Assembly (NCBI GenBank): GCA_900543325.1
Contig: UQQU01000029.1
Coordinates: 1 to 39,299 of the forward strand
Direction of reading: 5' to 3'
Origin: an uncultured Clostridium sp.
GTDB taxonomy: Bacteria > Bacillota > Clostridia > Clostridiales > Clostridiaceae
Length of the DNA stretch: 39,299 nucleotides
Under the pieces are notes generated by a model that made no database searches, was not told where the DNA came from, and saw nothing but the letters and a program-made list of their open reading frames with translations. This document shows, in pieces, positions 37,984 to 39,299 of the stretch. Both the position numbers and the translations under genes were made by a program. The first letter of the stretch is position 1, and every line of letters begins with the position of its first letter.

Positions 37984-38015
37984 AAAAAAAGACAATCTAT
38001 AAGATTGTCTTTTTT
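37984..38015 (-). terminator. Terminator of the tRNA cluster (bidirectional)
   Basis: GACAATCT (37991-37998) and AGATTGTC (38002-38009) with T-runs on both strands, directly after tRNA-Gly(UCC). Confidence 0.88.
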
Positions 38016-38016
38016 A

Positions 38017-38090
38017 TGGAGCGGGTAGTGGGAATCGAACCCACCTTTCCAGCTTGGAAGGCTGGAGTATTACCGATATACGATACCCGC
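38017..38090 (-). tRNA. tRNA-Gly (anticodon UCC)
   Basis: Acceptor GCGGGTA pairs with TACCCGC; anticodon loop CTTCCAA (anticodon TCC) on stem CCAGC/GCTGG; T-loop GGTTCGATTCC; CCA encoded. Confidence 0.96.
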
Positions 38091-38190
38091 ATATTCATTT
38101 TATTAAGTTCCTCTGAACAATTTAAATTATATTATTATTAATACAACTTGTCAACATATTTTTTAAAATTTATATAAAATATTTTTATTG

Positions 38191-38265
38191 TGGAGCGAAA
38201 GACGGGACTCGAACCCGCAACATCCACCTTGGGAAGGTGACGCTCTACCATTGAGCCACTTTCGC
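38191..38265 (-). tRNA. tRNA-Gly (anticodon CCC)
   Basis: Acceptor GCGAAAG pairs with CTTTCGC; anticodon loop TTCCCAA (anticodon CCC); T-loop GGTTCGAGTCC; CCA encoded. Reads the rare codon GGG in this AT-rich genome. Confidence 0.95.
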
Positions 38266-38268
38266 AAA

Positions 38269-38352
38269 TGGTGCAGGTGAAGGGAGTCGAACCCTTACGC
38301 CACTGGCGCTAGATCCTAAGTCTAGTGCGTCTGCCAATTCCGCCACATCTGC
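38269..38352 (-). tRNA. tRNA-Leu (anticodon UAG)
   Basis: Acceptor GCAGATG pairs with CACCTGC (one G-T-type pair); anticodon loop CTTAGGA (anticodon TAG); long class II variable arm GCGCCAGTGGCGT; T-loop GGTTCGACTCC; CCA encoded. First of three tRNA genes read leftwards. Confidence 0.96.
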
Positions 38353-38408
38353 ATCTACTATTCACTCTTTATATATTACCATATTTTGTAAATAACTTCA
38401 ATATATTT

Positions 38409-38645
38409 TTATATTCCCATATTAAGTTGTACAAAAGCTTCTCCAGAAGTTTTTCTGAATTCATAAGTATTCCCTCTTTCCTTATCCCCTATTATGAATA
38501 ATCTTCTATCACTTATTATTGTAAATCTATTAAAAAATGCTTCTCTATTATTTCTCCAATATTTTAATACCCAATGATTAGATCTACTTGAAAAGTATTG
38601 AAGCCAATCATAAGAAGAAAATTCTATAGAATTATAATCATACAT
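38409..38645 (-). CDS. Small hypothetical protein (host)
   Basis: 78 residues from ATG 38645 with site AAGGAG; GTG 38654 is an alternative. Rich in Tyr, Phe, Arg and Ser (FSSYDWLQYFSSRSNHWVLK…). Predicted beta-rich end FRKTSGEAFVQLNMGI. Function unknown; located just upstream of the tRNA cluster. Confidence 0.72.
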   Translation of the reverse strand: MYDYNSIEFSSYDWLQYFSSRSNHWVLKYWRNNREAFFNRFTIISDRRLFIIGDKERGNTYEFRKTSGEAFVQLNMGI

Positions 38646-38743
38646 AAAACTCACTCCTTAAACTTTATTTATACAATAAAATACTATGCTACTTTACTTA
38701 ATAATATGACTTGTTAAGCAAAAATATTTTCCCCTACAATTTA

Positions 38744-38772
38744 TTGACATTACAAAGCTAGATAATTATAAT
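38744..38772 (+). promoter_or_regulatory. Consensus promoter of the T-box operon
   Basis: TTGACA (38744-38749), exact 17-bp spacer, TATAAT (38767-38772): perfect match to the vegetative consensus. Start point expected near 38779. Confidence 0.88.
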
Positions 38773-38778
38773 TATTGT

Positions 38779-39050
38779 TAAGTAAAATTCTAAATTATTT
38801 TAATTCGATGAAGAGACGAGTAAATTAAACCTTCATTTTCAGAGAGAAAATACATTAGCTGGAAGTATTTTTAAATGAAATTAATTGAAGACTACCTCTG
38901 AGAGACTCTAATCCAGTCCGTTGCATCACGTTACGATGTTTACTTAAGTGGTCTATATTAGACAATTAAGGGTGGAACCGCGGGAATTATAATGCTCTCG
39001 TCCCTTTTCTATACTATTTTGTATAAGAAAAGCGACGAAGAGCTTTTTTT
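38779..39050 (+). promoter_or_regulatory. T-box riboswitch, possible threonine specifier
   Basis: Stem I starts with GATGAAGAGACGAGTA. Its upper stem pairs 38823-38840 with 38872-38886. The 3' side of the specifier loop reads GAAG-ACT-A; by alignment with glyQS of Bacillus subtilis (GAAA-GGC-A) the codon would be ACT (Thr), fairly weak evidence. The conserved T-box AGGGTGGAACCGCGGG is at 38969-38984, and its TGGA bulge fits a tRNA ending UCCA. A terminator (38994-39050, GCTCTCGTC against GACGAAGAGC, seven T) competes with the antiterminator. Uncharged tRNA should switch on a gene to the right, beyond the window. Confidence 0.9.
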
Positions 39051-39192
39051 ATACAGTAAATTAACACTATATTTAAGATAAAGCATAATTCATTTAGAGT
39101 TAATTTAAAATCAGCTACACAAACACTTTAATTCTTTTTATTACTGCTTAGTTCTTAAATAATATAAAAATGAAACTCATTGTTATATTCAA

Positions 39193-39299
39193 TTCGATGA
39201 ATAAGTTCAATTAAATGGATAGTGTAAAGTTTCGTATGAAAAAGTAGCCTATGGCTAATTTTTAATAAAAATTAAAAAATATCGTTGAAATATCAACTA
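39193..39299 (+). promoter_or_regulatory. Possible second (tandem) T-box, cut by the window end
   Basis: After the terminator of the first T-box the sequence AATTCGATGAATAAG resembles the start of stem I again (first copy AATTCGATGAAGAGAC), followed by AT-rich stem-forming sequence. No T-box sequence is in view. Tandem T-boxes are known, e.g. ahead of thrZ. Confidence 0.35.

Overview
The window is a low-G+C Firmicutes chromosome segment, most likely a Clostridium sensu stricto (cluster I) species judging from codon use, the TcdE-type holin, the Amidase_3/SPOR endolysin, the T-box leader and the rRNA leader. It holds one complete-looking siphovirus prophage of about 34.8 kb (868-35715), integrated in a tRNA-Arg(UCG) gene and bounded by 48-bp direct repeats (attL 868-915, attR 35668-35715). 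Species assignment is inference; I could not search databases.

Left flank (1-867): the first bases are the 5' edge of a 16S rRNA gene running leftwards, with its leader and a TTGACA/TAAGAT promoter, then an AT-rich stretch with no intact gene, then the tRNA-Arg gene whose 3' half is now supplied by the phage. Right flank (35716-39299): a second ssb gene, an exported glycerophosphodiester phosphodiesterase, a possible gene fragment, a Leu-Gly-Gly tRNA cluster, a small hypothetical gene, and a rightward T-box leader behind a consensus promoter (possible Thr specifier), perhaps followed by a second T-box cut by the window edge.

Prophage layout. Only the CI-like repressor, a small ORF and the integrase (33730-35481) read rightwards; everything else reads leftwards. 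In transcription order: Cro-like and second XRE regulators, an excisionase-like HTH protein and small early proteins (33.6-32.1 kb); an AP2-domain protein and a sigma factor (32.1-31.2 kb); a recombination/replication block with Rad52-like annealing protein, SSB, ERCC4-type nuclease, MazG-like protein and CHC2-primase/VapE-helicase, ending in a ThyX-like protein and a terminator (31.2-22.4 kb); a noncoding repeat block with about 16 copies of TGTCCC/GGGACA and an AT-rich core (22.4-22.0 kb); then terS, terL, portal, minor head, scaffold, capsid, connectors, major tail protein, tail chaperones joined by a -1 frameshift site, tape measure, Dit, Tal, a receptor-binding protein with an SGNH hydrolase domain, holin and endolysin (22-3.3 kb). 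Between the lysis genes and attL lies an actin-type segregation cassette: a ParM-like actin, a ParR-like ribbon-helix-helix protein, iteron-like repeats and two further ribbon-helix-helix proteins, one with an N-terminal membrane segment.

The points most worth a second look are: the parM/parR cassette in a chromosomally integrated prophage, preceded by two palindromes of the same TTCC-N5-GGAA type that sits in the repressor switch; the dense TGTCCC repeat block between the early and late modules; a strand-biased heptamer CCTGTAC seen about 30 times through the prophage and apparently dictating unusual codons; and a LexA-box-like site in front of a small ORF and integrase next to a repressor with no self-cleavage domain.
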